Part shown: in pieces, positions 1-11,975 of the stretch
Position numbering within the stretch: the stretch's first letter is position 1
How the letters are laid out: each line of letters starts with the position of its first letter
Program-made: the position numbers and the translations under genes
Origin: Lasiodiplodia sp. COLG20
Taxonomy: Eukaryota; Ascomycota; Dothideomycetes; Botryosphaeriales; Botryosphaeriaceae
NCBI GenBank assembly: GCA_009801085.1
Contig: VNWV01000003.1
Coordinates: forward strand, 806,001-870,000
Direction of reading: 5' to 3'
Length of the DNA stretch: 64,000 nt
The notes under the pieces: model-generated
The model's database searches: none
What the model saw: the letters and a program-made list of their open reading frames with translations, nothing else
What the model was told of the DNA's origin: nothing

Positions 1-3000
1 GGAACAGCACAAACCATGTGGCGAGCAGGTTGGCAATGGAGCCCACCGACGCGGCTGCGGTCTTGAAGAGCTGGTCAAGTTGGTTGTTGCGGGGAATGAG
101 CAGAAGTGTGATCGAGACAAGGAAGAGCTTGTGGAGCTGGACGTATACACGCTCGTTGAAGTTTGTGAGGAGGAGAATCGTGGTAGCGAACGTTCCAAAG
201 ACAGCAAACAGGGAGTAGATATCCCAAGAGCTCCGACGAAATCGTGTCCAACCCAACCCGACAATCCGAACAGTGATGTTGGCGATGTAGATGAGGGTGA
301 GAATCAGGAACACGAAGTCTCGGGTGCGTCCCCACTGCCATGGTTCTGGGTAGTATTCCAGGCAAAGAAGAAGCAGGTGAAGGATGAGGATAAAGGTGAT
401 AAATCTCTGCCATCGACCGGTCTTCTTTACCGCGCGGCGATAGCACCATTCTTCCCATGTCTCTCGCTTCTTCGTCGACGATGGTCTCTTCGAGGGTGAA
501 ATCTGCCTGAGGAGCTTGCGCAATTCGAGCCATGAACGTTGGTCTGTCGTCAGATACGCAACCCCAGTCTGTTCAGTGTAGTTACGCATGAAGACGGACA
601 CGAACAGCGTCAACACGAAGACTGCACCGAGCAAGTTGAAGACGACGAAGTATACCGCATTTCCTTGAGCGGCAAAATCCTCAGGCTGCCGAAACACGCC
701 GGTGATCGCCTGCGCGGAATACATGACATCAATCCAACCTTCTTGGGAGACAATCTGGAACAGAATGAAGAGGGAATTTCCAAAGTTGTCGAAGTCGTAG
801 TAGGGGTTTGCGGCCTGCCGAGGTGCTAAGACGTCCCAGTTAAATGGCGAGCTGAGATACTCTCCAACGCAATCATCAAGATTCACAATATTCGAATCTC
901 CATCATTGCACGTGTACATACGGCCGTTGAAGAGGTTGAGTCCGTAGATGGCAAATGGGATAAGGAAGCTCAGGGAGACGAAAGCCGCCGACATGACCTT
1001 CCAACCGCCTCGAACAATGACGTGATGGAAAGTATTCCGAGCACTGTCACTGACGTTAAGCAACCTGAGAGCTCTGAGAGCTTTGAAAGCACCGACAGCT
1101 CGCGACACGTCTCCTTCGTTAAGCAGAAGGGTAGCAATGTTGATCCACAGCGTGATCAACACGATACCGTCGATGAAGCCCCAGGAGCTTCGGAAGTAGG
1201 CATTCGGCGTCCAGAAGAAACCGTCGGCGATGACTTTGATGAGCGCTTCGACCGTGAAGAGGAGAGCGAAACCCAAATCCGTGTACACGAACCAGTTGTA
1301 GACGCTGTAGCCATGTGTCTCGAAATACTCCTTTTGGTAGACCGGAGTGGTGATGCAAGCAAGAAGCACCATGGCAACAATCGCCGCGTAGATGAACGCT
1401 GAGAATGCGTACCAGATAGGAATCGAAGGCGTCACACCTTCGATACGGTCGTCACCACGTCCTGGTCCAACAATGCGTTGGCAAACCCTCCTGATGGGGT
1501 TGTGCGGCTTGAACATGAACAGTGAGACGTTGTACGAAGGATGCTTTTGCAGGTATTCTCTTTGCGCCTTCTTCCTGCGTTCGGTAGCTGACACGACCTC
1601 CTGTGCCATCGTCCGGGGGTCCAAATCTTCGTACGCTTTGGAGAATTCAAGCCGAGAGTAGAAAGGATTCGGTTCGCGGTGCCATACTCTGCGGACGAAA
1701 TGATCCCATAGCCTTGTCAGAACACCCACCTTCACTACGCCGGTTGCGCCGTTGTGTCGTGTGTCATGGTGGTGAGTGTCTGTGCCGGCGAGCAGGGGTT
1801 GTTCAGGCTCGTCAAGGAAATCCCGGACCACAGCATCCTTCAGCAACATTTCGGTGGCAGCAGTTCCATAGTCAAGGGGGTCCCTTTTCCTCCCAGCGGT
1901 CACTTTGAAGATGGTCGACAGTGCGAGATTGCCAGCCGTGGAACCTCCGAGCTCTTTCTGATGCAGGAAGGCCTTGACCTGCTGAAGCCGCTTTTCATCT
2001 TCTGACACATCAAAGTTCTCCTGAATAACAGCAATGAACATGTTCAAGACGATGAAGTTGGACAAGATGTACCAGATGATCAAGAAAGCGGCTCCGATCC
2101 AGGCGGTATTATAGCCGACTTCGAATTTCTGAACGGTGAAGAGAACATCCGTCCAGTTCTCGCTAGAGAGCAATTGATACATCCCAAGAAAAGAGTTGAA
2201 TAGAGAGGAAAACGTGACTCGAATTGCTTCGCCGTCGTCCTCTTCAGGTAGCTCGCCGCGGAAAATTTGAGCAGCAAAAAGAGCCGCCAAAAATGTCAGG
2301 AGGAACACGAACAGGATCAGATTCAGAAGACCGTAGACGTTGCCCAGGACGGTCATGATGAGTTCGCGGGTCAAAGAGACTGCCAGAACCACGCGATAGA
2401 AGCGAATGATCTGGAAGACAGTCATCCAGGCGTAGACACGCTCTTTGTTATTAATTGGGGGGAACTGCATGATGGTGGTGATGATTGCGAGAAAGAGATC
2501 CAGGAGATTTCTCCGGCGGCGATGAAAATGTCTCCAGTCTGCGACAAAGCGCCAGATGATTTCGAAGAGGAGGAACCCCGTCACGACGGTTTCCGTGTTA
2601 TTGATGAAGCGCTCGCGTCCCTCACTCATCTCGTGGCTCCGTAGAGCCTGAACAATGAGGTCGAAAACGATGAGTAGAACCCAAAAGGCTCTGGTTTTGA
2701 GATATACCCGGAGCATGGCGGGCTTGCGCCGTTTAGGCTCGACCTCTTCTTGTTTTTCATCCGGACCTTGCGCGACTTCTTGAGCCGTGAAAGCACTGGT
2801 CTTGCTCTCGTCTCTGATGACTTGGAACGACGAAGTGATCACAGCGATGAGCAAGTTGAGTAGCCACAGCGCCAAGATAACAATGCCAAAGGCAAAGTAG
2901 AGACAGGCGGCCAGATAGTCGCTGTCCGACAAATTGTACATGAGGTCGGAGAACGTATTGGAGGTCATGACAACAAAGACCAGTTCTAAAGACTGGAAAA

Positions 3001-5071
3001 TGTTATCATAGCTGACGGTGCCGTTGAACTGGTTTTCGCCTTCGATGCACTCCGCAGGATAGGGACAGAGAAAGCCTTTATGATAGTCCGACCCTTCAAG
3101 CCCGTTGAGACTGATCCATGGCATTGCGGTCCCGTTTTTAGTAAGATAGCCTCCGCAATATTGTTCGGTAGTGTAGTCTTCTTGTTCACCCGCTGGATCT
3201 TTCCAGACGCACGTTCGCCTGAGACTGGATTTGAAGCTCTGGACTCCGATGATGGCAAACAACAACCAGAAGAAACCCATGAGGAAACCGACGTTGACGA
3301 GTAGTGGTGCAGCTCTTTTCAAACTTCGCAGAATGACCGTTGTACCGCTAGTGAGACCCAGAAGACGAAGAATACGCAAGCAACTAAGCATGCGGAAGAC
3401 GTAGGCGTGGTTGTGCTCCTCGACACCGAACACACCAATGACGAAGCTAATCCAAAACGAGACAACGGCGACAAAGTCGAGTCGATTGAAAGAGTGACGC
3501 AAGAACGCTCGATGAGCGAGTCGAACTCTCTGCTGTTGCCGGGCATTCGCAGGGTCATCGACGTCCATTTGGTAGGTTGTGAAAGAGCGAAAGAGCACGG
3601 GCTGTTCCGGTGGAAGCGTCGTATCCGTTTTCTTAACCGAGGGTTGGCGTTGAGGCCCGGCAAACAGCTTTTTGCCCTTCTCTATCATAGCTTGCCGGAC
3701 GCCGATTTGACGGTTGATCGTACTGTACTCAACTGGGTTGATGATAAAGCCCGACACAATTATGCGTATTATAACCTCGATGGTGTAAATTACGAAAAGG
3801 GCCAATAGGAAATAGTCTATCCAGGTAGTACCCCAGTGACTTGACCGGGGATGCGTAAACACGCTGCGAGCCGAATCTATGGTGAGCAAAATGGTCTGCA
3901 TAATGATACAAAGAAGGAGAATGGGCTCGGTAGCGGGGTGTGTTAGAACATCGCAAAGCTTCATCCTAATGGGACTGTCCGGTGGAAAGATCCCTAAAGA
4001 TTTGCCTCTCAAAGGGTTTGCTTGGTATTTCCAGTTGAAATGACGCCGGTGCGTAGGCGACGGAAGCTTCTCCAACGGCGATCCAGGTGATATCGGGGAG
4101 CGCGGGGAGCGAGGAGACGGAGGCGGGCCATCGTTCCCGTACGCATCTGCTGAGGGCCACTCATCCTCCTCCAACTGTTGCTCTCCTTGCTTTTTCTGTG
4201 AAGACTTGCGGCGGATGGCTCGTTCAATAAGCTCAGGTTCGTTACTGATATTGACGACACGCTGAGAAATATTCCTCATCATAGTTCCAGCCCGCCGGAG
4301 AGGAGATTCTATTGCTGAAGGAGAGAGCGACCTTGTGCGGCCGCCTGAACCTGACCGTCCAAGAGTCTGAGTCGACAAGCGAAGACCGGCTTCGGCTTGG
4401 GCGAGATCATCTCCAAGTCGCATTTTCCCCGGAGAAGCCGAAGCTCGCTCTGGAGTCAGAAATTGTACGCTCTGGAAGCTAGAACGGCCGGTTTGCTCCA
4501 CAGGGGTCCTGGGTTCTGCGCCGGGCGAGGCAGGTGTAAGATGGCGAGTGCTGCTACTGGCTGCCGCGTCCGGGTCCGCAGACTTAAAGTAACCGGTGCT
4601 CTCATCTTCTGATATACGGCTGTCGTACGGCGTGCCATCGCTGGGGTGTAACCAGACGGGCGGGCTGCGAGGATTTCCAGGCGATACGACTGAAGGCTGG
4701 TCCCGGCGAGACGAGTCGCCTTCGAATGACAGACCTGCGAAACCAATGGCGTTCTGAAACGCCCCCACGTCTCCCACAGGGCTGATCGGCGAGGACGCGG
4801 GGCCACGGCCACTGTTATTTAGCCCTTGTGTTGACAGGTGGAGTGGCGACGGTCGACCAGCATCCCGCGGGGGACTGGATTCACTGAGCGGCGCATACCT
4901 GGCGTTTCGCGAGTCCCGGCCTCGTAACAAGCTCCTCCCACGGTCACTGAGGGTGCGGCGATGCGGGGATTCGGGGTTGTCGGTGTCAGGGGGCCGGTTG
5001 AGATCTTGCAGTGGTATCGACTGCGGCGTCGATTCGTCGCGATAGCGTTGGTTATTGTTGTGATCGGCCAT
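1..5071 (-). CDS. CCH1: Voltage-gated calcium channel alpha subunit Cch1, 5' part (runs off the window)
   Basis: This is the pore subunit of the fungal high-affinity Ca2+ influx channel of the plasma membrane, which works with Mid1. One open frame runs from ATG at 5071 to the left edge, 1690 codons with no stop and no intron. Residues 1-370 are polar and Ser/Pro-rich (cytosolic). Four-repeat channel architecture follows: repeat I S1 near residue 372, S4 with RMLSCLRILRL, pore near 700; repeat II pore near 970; repeat III pore near 1445; repeat IV S1 to about S5 at the truncated end. Filter regions read SNTFSDLM (I), SSENWTDVL (II) and SQEGWIDVM (III), so repeat I has Asn where animal channels have Glu. 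The repeat IV pore and the C-tail lie outside the window. Start choice: first ATG of the long frame, preceded by a stop-rich leader. The gene is divergent from the PHD gene. Confidence 0.95.
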   Translation of the reverse strand, partial: MADHNNNQRYRDESTPQSIPLQDLNRPPDTDNPESPHRRTLSDRGRSLLRGRDSRNARYAPLSESSPPRDAGRPSPLHLSTQGLNNSGRGPASSPISPVGDVGAFQNAIGFAGLSFEGDSSRRDQPSVVSPGNPRSPPVWLHPSDGTPYDSRISEDESTGYFKSADPDAAASSSTRHLTPASPGAEPRTPVEQTGRSSFQSVQFLTPERASASPGKMRLGDDLAQAEAGLRLSTQTLGRSGSGGRTRSLSPSAIESPLRRAGTMMRNISQRVVNISNEPELIERAIRRKSSQKKQGEQQLEEDEWPSADAYGNDGPPPSPRSPRSPISPGSPLEKLPSPTHRRHFNWKYQANPLRGKSLGIFPPDSPIRMKLCDVLTHPATEPILLLCIIMQTILLTIDSARSVFTHPRSSHWGTTWIDYFLLALFVIYTIEVIIRIIVSGFIINPVEYSTINRQIGVRQAMIEKGKKLFAGPQRQPSVKKTDTTLPPEQPVLFRSFTTYQMDVDDPANARQQQRVRLAHRAFLRHSFNRLDFVAVVSFWISFVIGVFGVEEHNHAYVFRMLSCLRILRLLGLTSGTTVILRSLKRAAPLLVNVGFLMGFFWLLFAIIGVQSFKSSLRRTCVWKDPAGEQEDYTTEQYCGGYLTKNGTAMPWISLNGLEGSDYHKGFLCPYPAECIEGENQFNGTVSYDNIFQSLELVFVVMTSNTFSDLMYNLSDSDYLAACLYFAFGIVILALWLLNLLIAVITSSFQVIRDESKTSAFTAQEVAQGPDEKQEEVEPKRRKPAMLRVYLKTRAFWVLLIVFDLIVQALRSHEMSEGRERFINNTETVVTGFLLFEIIWRFVADWRHFHRRRRNLLDLFLAIITTIMQFPPINNKERVYAWMTVFQIIRFYRVVLAVSLTRELIMTVLGNVYGLLNLILFVFLLTFLAALFAAQIFRGELPEEDDGEAIRVTFSSLFNSFLGMYQLLSSENWTDVLFTVQKFEVGYNTAWIGAAFLIIWYILSNFIVLNMFIAVIQENFDVSEDEKRLQQVKAFLHQKELGGSTAGNLALSTIFKVTAGRKRDPLDYGTAATEMLLKDAVVRDFLDEPEQPLLAGTDTHHHDTRHNGATGVVKVGVLTRLWDHFVRRVWHREPNPFYSRLEFSKAYEDLDPRTMAQEVVSATERRKKAQREYLQKHPSYNVSLFMFKPHNPIRRVCQRIVGPGRGDDRIEGVTPSIPIWYAFSAFIYAAIVAMVLLACITTPVYQKEYFETHGYSVYNWFVYTDLGFALLFTVEALIKVIADGFFWTPNAYFRSSWGFIDGIVLITLWINIATLLLNEGDVSRAVGAFKALRALRLLNVSDSARNTFHHVIVRGGWKVMSAAFVSLSFLIPFAIYGLNLFNGRMYTCNDGDSNIVNLDDCVGEYLSSPFNWDVLAPRQAANPYYDFDNFGNSLFILFQIVSQEGWIDVMYSAQAITGVFRQPEDFAAQGNAVYFVVFNLLGAVFVLTLFVSVFMRNYTEQTGVAYLTTDQRSWLELRKLLRQISPSKRPSSTKKRETWEEWCYRRAVKKTGRWQRFITFILILHLLLLCLEYYPEPWQWGRTRDFVFLILTLIYIANITVRIVGLGWTRFRRSSWDIYSLFAVFGTFATTILLLTNFNERVYVQLHKLFLVSITLLLIPRNNQLDQLFKTAAASVGSIANLLATWFVLF

Positions 5072-6610
5072 GGTAACGAGCGACACGTCCCTGAGTGACT
5101 ATGCGCACCAATGCGTCATCGGGACAGCGGGCGGTAGAGGGCGGCGGGAGCTGGTTGGGCGGGCGGCGGAGTTGGTATGCGATAATCTGGGGTAAACAGC
5201 ACTGCGGGCTTCACAGATCCGGGTGATCTGTGCGCCGCAGCGTGGTGTTGCGGTCGAACGGGGGGGCTTGGCGGCGCACGACGGGGGCTCGAGGCGACGG
5301 CGCAGAAGACGAGAGCGCGTGAAGACGGCGGGAGTGGTGTTGGTTGAGGTGTGGGCGAAATGTCTCGTCGCGAAGTACGGCGATCGTAGGCAGCTTGGCG
5401 CGGGATTGTGCATGCAATACGGGCTGGCGTCGGAAGCAGAAGCACGTCTGGCAGCTTCAGGGACTACGCCACGCGGTGGGCCAGAGCGCAGAGGGTACCG
5501 AATATTTTTAGCACCACCGCCACGCGTCGCAAACTCACACCCCCAGCAGCGATTTCGCAAAGTACTTCACGCGTTTGCTCGGCCTCCGCGGGCTGCTGTC
5601 CCTATTTGTGTGCACGTCTACTCCCGGGTCTCGGCATGCTCATCACTCACCAACGGAGGCGTTCCGGCAGGCACGGCATGCTCGGCGCGGCCGACCCCAT
5701 CGCCATCTGAAACGGCAAATGGCGGACCTGGCACATGCAAGGTCGAACTTTACCAAGTCGGGCTGAGGGCCCAAAGCTGCGCGCCTGTTTTGACCGTTTG
5801 ACGTCCAGCCTGCGGCGCAAGAAGGGGCGCGAGACGGAGCATTCCAGCGCCTGATTCCCTCATCTCGCGACGCGCGCTGTGCTGCCGCGCAATCAATGGC
5901 GCGCTGCAGCTGGGGCGGGTGGGTGTTACGAGATAAGGACCAGCCTTAATTGGTAGCTGTCATAGGGCTGACGCGGGATCTTCACGGCTCTCCGGCCCTG
6001 CCCTGCTGCTGCGCAGGTTTTCCCGCGTCGCTGCAGCGACGGCAGCCAGGCTGCAAACAGCCGGGGAGGTGCTCGAGGACTGATTCAAATGTGTTTGCAG
6101 AGGAATTCTGAGACGCGTCGATAGTATAATATGCTTTTCTTTTACTAAGGCCTCGTATAGTGCGGGCAAACGCCTGCCGAGGCACACGAGCAGCCAGCGC
6201 GCAAAAATTAATGGCGCGGTTGGATCGTGTTCAGTTTAATTTACACATCCACAGCTGTGCCTGGGCGAAATGCGCGAGCTGCGAGAGGATGGCAAGGGAT
6301 GGCCCTCGAAATGCGGCCACGACTTTGTGCTGGCGGCGGCCTGCGGAGCGGTGATGCCAAGAGCGCGCGCCGCCCCGAGTGACGCTGGATGTCTGTCGGC
6401 CCTCTCCAATTTCTACAGAGATCAGGTACAACTTCAGAATCACCCGCCAACTCTCACCCCACGCCCCGTCGCGCGTCGTGCACTGAACTGCGCGCTACCC
6501 TCGCTCCGCATCGCGCTACTCGACCGTTTCTCGCTCGAAGCCACGCCAATCGCGCAGTTTGCCCCCTCGCGCCTGCGCAACGCGTCGCCGCACGGCACGC
6601 TTCCGTCACC
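5072..6610. other. Divergent intergenic region between CCH1 and the PHD gene
   Basis: GC-rich 1.5-kb head-to-head spacer that must hold both promoters and 5' leaders. Several frames are open here (for example 5223-5801 plus), but their translations are Arg/Pro/Ala-rich compositional noise without a domain. An AT-rich patch around 6119-6132 is the only TATA-like stretch I see. No RNA gene recognised. Confidence 0.6.
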
Positions 6611-9495
6611 ATGCCTGCCAGGAAGCGCGGTCGTCAAGAAGTCGAGCAGGAGGAACAACCGCGCAAACAGGAGCCCACAAAGCTCGAGAAGCTGCGCAAC
6701 ACCTGGGAGTTCGCGAGCCTTGTGCAATACATCTACATCTTTGGTTCCGTGGTTAAGATCGACGAGGACATCGACGTCGACGTGAGCACTTCCCCGCGTC
6801 CATCGGCCGCCTGCACCTGGTGCACCAGCATGCTGGATCAATCTAACTCGGCGCAGGAACTCGAGGCAGAATGCCTAAAGCCCACACCCTCTGAAAAGCT
6901 TGCGCAAATCGGCCTAGCTCTACTCAAATACGTGTCGTCACACAAGGGACTAACGTGAGAGCTCCTACACGCGCATTAAATGGTCGCCTGCTGACTTTGA
7001 CCAGTTTGGAGATATTTGATGAGTATGCGCGCCGCCAGTACGTCGCCAAGGCGCCTCAGCGCAACCCCTTCGGAGTCGATGAAGAGCCCAAAAAGTTCAA
7101 CGACATGGACACTTTCACCAAAGTTCGCATTCTCCAGCAGCTTTCCACCTGGACCCTCGGCAATGCCGATCGCATACGTGAGAAGATGCCGGAGCAGAAG
7201 GACATTGACCAGACGAGCTGGGTAAGCGGTATTGCCTACCGGCATCCTTGGTCTCTGCTAACGTCCACCAGCGCGTCGAAGCGTTTGGATGGGATAAGGA
7301 GGACCGCACTTACTTTGTTCTTGATGACGATCGCCTATACCGTCGCACCGACCCGCCCTTGCCCGCAGCCCCGCCGCAAAAGTCCAAGCCGAAATCTAAA
7401 GCGAAGCCTAAGAAAACCAAGGGTACCCGAGCCAGCAAACGAAGGAGACTTTCCACGTCACCTTCAGAAAGTGATGCAGAACAGGAGGAAGATGGCGCCC
7501 AGGATGCTTCTGCGCCGGAGGAGGATACATTTGGCGGTATGACATGGGAGTGCGTTGCCGTCACGCTGGAAGACTACACCACTTTTGTGGATTCCATCCG
7601 CAAGAGCAGGGATCCAAACGAGAAAGAGCTCGTGAAGCGTCTGCAGGCCGATGTCATTCCCATTATCGAAAAGAGGGCTGAGCAACAGCGACAGAAGGCC
7701 CTGAGGAAGCAAAGGGAGCTGGAGAACCTTGAGAAGCTGGCGAATGCAAAGCGCTCCAGCAGAATCGCAGGCCGTTTGGAGAAGCAAAAGGAACAGGAGG
7801 CTGCTGTTGAAGCTGAACGCAAGCGTGTGTCTGACCTTGAAATGGCCAAGAAGGAGCAAGAGAAGCAGAAGCAGATGGAGGAGGTGCGTCCATCATCCGA
7901 GCACCCGCTGAAACGGTTTACTGACACCCTGAAGGCACGACAATCACGCATGATGACCCGCGAGCAGCGCTTGAAAGAGCGTGAAGTGAAACGCATACTT
8001 CACGAGGAGGAGCTAAAGAAGCTGCAGGAAAATAGCGAAAAGGCAGAAAACAACGAAATGCGGATGTCCGAACGCCACCTCAAAGCCGAGATGGAAAGGC
8101 GTCAAAAGGAGCTGGAGCAGATGGCCCAGGAAGAGGAAAACTGGATTTTCGATTGTGCCGTCTGTGGTGTTCATGGTGAGAACTTGGTACGGCATCCGAC
8201 ACTCGCGTTGTTTGGTTCGGCAGCTGACTTTGTGGCAGGATGATGGCTCGCACAGTATCGCATGCGAGAAATGCAATGTCTGGCAACACAGTGCGTGCCA
8301 TGGGATTGCTAAGGCAACAGCAGAGAGGGATGACTTCCACTTCGTCTGCTCAGATTGCAAGCAAAGGGCAGAAGACGCTGCAAGACCCAAGCTACCACCC
8401 CTTAAGTTCAAGGTTGGTGCTTCGCCTAAGCCGGACAGCTCTGCATCGTCGTTGGCGGCTGCACCTCCGCCAGCTCAGACTCAACCTTCCGGCACCGTGC
8501 CTCTTCCCGAGCAGCCGTTGCAGCCAGCACGGGCAGCACGGCCCCCGCAAACAGCCCCACTGCACCCACCGCCGGCAAATGGTATCCTGAATGGTCCAAG
8601 CCTATCGCCTCATGGCCAAACCTCTGGTCCACCCGGAATGATTCATGCGGTATCCAGTTATGGCTCCGCACACAGCACGCCCTCACACGCTCCACCAGCG
8701 CCGGTGCCATCATTATCAGCCGCAAATGCACCGTCCATTCCGCCACCACGTTTCATGGCCAGTGGCCAAAGTGGGCACCACGTTATGGCAGGTTCTCCTA
8801 ACTGGCACCACTCACATCCATCCCAGAATCCACCTCACGGGCAGTCAAATGGATACCCCTCGAATCCATCCGCCAACTCATCCCCGAGTCGGCCCTTGAC
8901 GTATAATCCGGCACCGAACAGCCCCAGTCAGCAACGTTCGCCTCCGTCGGGCTATGGAGCTCCATCACCGTCGAAGCCGAGCCCGGCTACGATTCAACAG
9001 CGTCCCATGTCTTCGGGATACGGCGCCCCGTCGCCATCAAAGCCTGCCCCCGCGTCTTCACCATACCAGACCAACGGCTACCCTACGACAGCCCCTTTCA
9101 CTAGCCCCGGTGCATCCTTCCCACCAGCACCAATCCAGCGTCCAGCATTTTCACCGGTCAAACAAGCCTCTTCCCCTCCTCAACCACACTCTTCCCCTTT
9201 CGTAGAGAACAACTCCCGCCTTTTGCCCGAGCCTTCAGCCGGCATCTCGCCGGAGAAGCATGATAGCGCACCGCCTACAGCCCAAGGCCTGTCTGAAGCC
9301 CCGAAGCTTCCCCCCGTCGCCCCGCTGGCGCCCAGCGCCAACCCTCCCATATTGACCCCGCCTAGCAAGAAAGCTCCAGAGGGCTCGCAGGCGGAGCAAA
9401 ATGAACAAGCCGCATCCTCGGCTACTGTTCCGCAAGCTGCGTCTGTCGGCCAAGCAGGCTTAGGTAGCGGGCCTAAGTCTTCGAATGGCCAGTGA
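6611..9495 (+). CDS. DDT/WHIM and PHD-finger chromatin-remodelling-type protein
   Basis: Nuclear protein with the layout of the RSF1/CECR2-like remodeller accessory family. Five exons: 6611-6781, 6857-6954, 7005-7221, 7272-8186, 8239-9495 (885 aa); all phases fit. A DDT-like helical domain lies near residues 25-90 (WEFASLVQYIYIFG). A WHIM-type segment follows at about 90-185 (FGWDKEDRTYFVLDDDRLYRR). A long Lys/Glu-rich coiled coil contains the KRSSRIAGR motif seen in RSF1-like proteins. A PHD finger sits near 460-515, with zinc ligands starting at CAVC and continuing CEKC, HSAC and CSDC. The last intron (8187-8238) falls inside the PHD finger; a GTACGG donor is the only one I found that keeps phase. 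About 390 C-terminal residues are Pro/Ser/Gln-rich and disordered. It probably binds histone tails. Specific complex membership is inference. Confidence 0.9.
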
Positions 9496-10600
9496 ATGTG
9501 CTGAAGACAGATGCTCAAAACAGTGTTTCTTTTTCAGGATAGATATCATGGCGCATGAAGCCGTTCGGATGACGATGGTATGAAGGGTTGGTACTCTGTC
9601 TTTTGCTGTTTTTTCGATCCACAAAAGGCAAGGGGGTCGAGCAATGAATAAATCTATTTTTTGAACATCAAACGCGTCAAGGCCAACATCTTTTGTTTTG
9701 GCGCGAAAAACGGCTTCGGGTCGGATTACGGGCGATAGATGCTGGTTGCGTGGTTTGCATGCAAGGTTATTCTTCTTCTTTTTCCCCATTTGATAGATGC
9801 GGGTTGCGTTGTGTGGGGAAGGCTTCTCTGTAATGCGTAGTGGCGAATGCCGGATACCATTGTTTTGATCGAAGAGATGATGGCTAGTTGGATTTCTAGG
9901 TCAGTGGTGGAATTTTGCTTCTCCGTGCATTAGGCAAGTCGGTCGATGGGCATGTCTTTGGGTTACACTCTTCCCTTTTCACTTCGGAATTACGTCCTTT
10001 CCGAGAAGCTCTTGTCGAACGCCCTGGGCTAGATTGCATCGCACACCCAGAGCGACGATGTGGTGGGATCCGTAATGGTTGGATTAATATAAGCTTAAAT
10101 AAACAACAAAGATACGAAGGAGACTTGAAGGACATGCTGGCAGCAGTGACAGTTGCGAGCCGTAGTGATTTATTATTGATGAAGGACATCCATACGGGAG
10201 TTGTGTACCAAGAGCGTGGTATTAGCCTAAATAATCTCTACTCGAGCCCTGATTTTGCCTAAATCTTTACGTGTAAATAATCTCCTGTAAGTAAGTGAAT
10301 AGCATGCTGAGACCTGAACGGAATAAGTACATCTCAGCTAACATGACCACACGGTGATTCTTTGACATTTCACTGTGAGCGTCATGTAGGCACCGCACCC
10401 CAATGAATCACCTATAAAATGTGCACGAAACATTCGAATATTCACAGGCTGCGGCAGCCGGTCGCTTCCGGAATGGCGCCCGGTGAATCCCATTACATTC
10501 TACAAGCGCTCGTAGCTTTCCAGCATGTCAAAACGCGGGAACAACCAGAAGTTGAAATATTTCTTTCTCAAATCTCTCCTGTCACAGCATAAATCACTTT
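9496..10600. other. Convergent intergenic region
   Basis: 3' flanks of the PHD gene and trpD meet here (1.1 kb). Short open frames such as 9915-10262 plus lack domain signal and good start context. No RNA gene or repeat recognised. Confidence 0.6.
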
Positions 10601-11975
10601 CTAGGCCTTGACCCTGTTCGTGACCTCGACAAAAGCCTCCCACTGCTTTAGCGCCTCACCGCTCTCGATGGCCCAGCGCGCTCTTCTGACGCCCTCCTTC
10701 CAGCGGCAACCGCCCGGACCGCGCTCGGTGATGACCTTGCCGTCGTCGCCGGGGCCCATGTTGCTCTCGTCGGCCTCGCAGATGCCGCTGACGACAAACA
10801 GCGCCGCCGTGTTGATAAGGACGAAGTGCAGGATAGGGTCATCACGCGGCAGCTCGTTACGGAGCAGCTTCATGAGGATCTCAGCGTTCTCGTGGGCCTC
10901 CTTGCCGGGGTTGACCTCGGACAGGGCGTGGCGGGGCAGGCCGAAGTGCTCGGGCGCGACCTCGAAGTGGTCGATGTCGACGAGCGAGCGGGGCGGGGCG
11001 TCCTCGTCGTCCGACGTCGTGTAGTCCTCGTCAGCCTCGTCCTTGGGGCCGCGGAAATCGGGATTCGGCCGCTCCTTGAGCATCCAGCAGTTGCTGGGCC
11101 CCGCGCAGCTCAGCTCGTCCAGGTCCTCGTTGCCGCAGATGACGAGGGCCTTGCGCGCGCCGGCCAGCTTGAGCACTTCGGCGAAGACGGGCCCCACGTC
11201 GCGGCGGGCGACGCCGATGACGCGCGCCTCGATCAGCGCCTCGACCGGGTTGGTCAAGGGCCCGAGCAGGTTGAAGATTGTGCGCCAGCCCAGCTCCTTG
11301 CGGATGGGCGCGACGTATTTCATGGCCGGGTGGAAGATGGGCGCGAAGAGGAAGGCGTAGTTCGTGCTGGCGTAGATCTCCTCAAGCGTCGCGGGCGTAA
11401 CGGCGCTGATGACGGGAGCGCGCGGCTGCGTGCTGTCAAGCAGATCGGCGGAGCCCGACTTGGAGGTTGACGAGCGGTTGCCATGCTTGCTCAGGCGAAG
11501 CAGCGACGAGGCCAGGATGGACGAGGTGGTGCTGACGTTGTACGTGTTGTGCGAGTCGCCGCCGGTTCCTACGATGTCACACTGCAGCGAGTCAATGGGA
11601 TGTTTCTCTTCGCAATTGAAGCTGAACTGCAAGCAGTAGCAATTGGGCATACCATACCAGTCCACCACGGTAGTTTCCTTCCTTCCGCACATTCTTCTTC
11701 AGGACCTCGCGCAGGGCTTTCTTATCGACCTGGGCGGCGGCGTCGCGCATTGCGCCGGCACACTTGAACAAGACATCGGCTTTCCGGTCGTACTCCTTGA
11801 AGTGCAAAGCGGTTAAGAGGGCGCCAGTCTGCACGGGAGAAAGGCTGTTGGTGAAGATGTGCGAAATGGCCAGAGCAATCTCGTTGGCGGTGATTGGCGG
11901 GGCATCGGGAATTGGCAGATCGGGCCAGAGCCGCTTGAGCAGCGGAGTGATGGAAATTTTGCCCTCCTGAGCCAT
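10601..11975 (-). CDS. trpD: Anthranilate phosphoribosyltransferase
   Basis: Second step of tryptophan synthesis: anthranilate + PRPP gives phosphoribosyl-anthranilate + PPi (yeast Trp4). Two exons, 11975-11658 and 11581-10601, joined over a 76-base phase-0 intron (GTATGG to TGCAG); 432 aa. The helical N-terminal domain (ITPLLKRLWP, ALLTALHFKEYDRKADVL) leads into the phosphoribosyltransferase core. The intron splits the PRPP loop region: GGL is followed by CDIVGTGGDSHNTYNVST. Further hallmarks are KHGNRSSTSKSGSADLLD and RTIFNLLGPLTNP (anthranilate site). An acidic insertion (about residues 300-325, DEADEDYTTSDDEDAP) follows CAGPSNCWML and is typical of filamentous fungal versions. The start ATG at 11975 is 272 bases from the divergent MAK21 start. 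Confidence 0.97.

Noticed and set aside
5223..5801. 192-codon plus frame between CCH1 and the PHD gene
   Set aside because: Arg/Pro/Ala-rich translation, overlapping frames on both strands, no family motif; expected in GC-rich promoter DNA.
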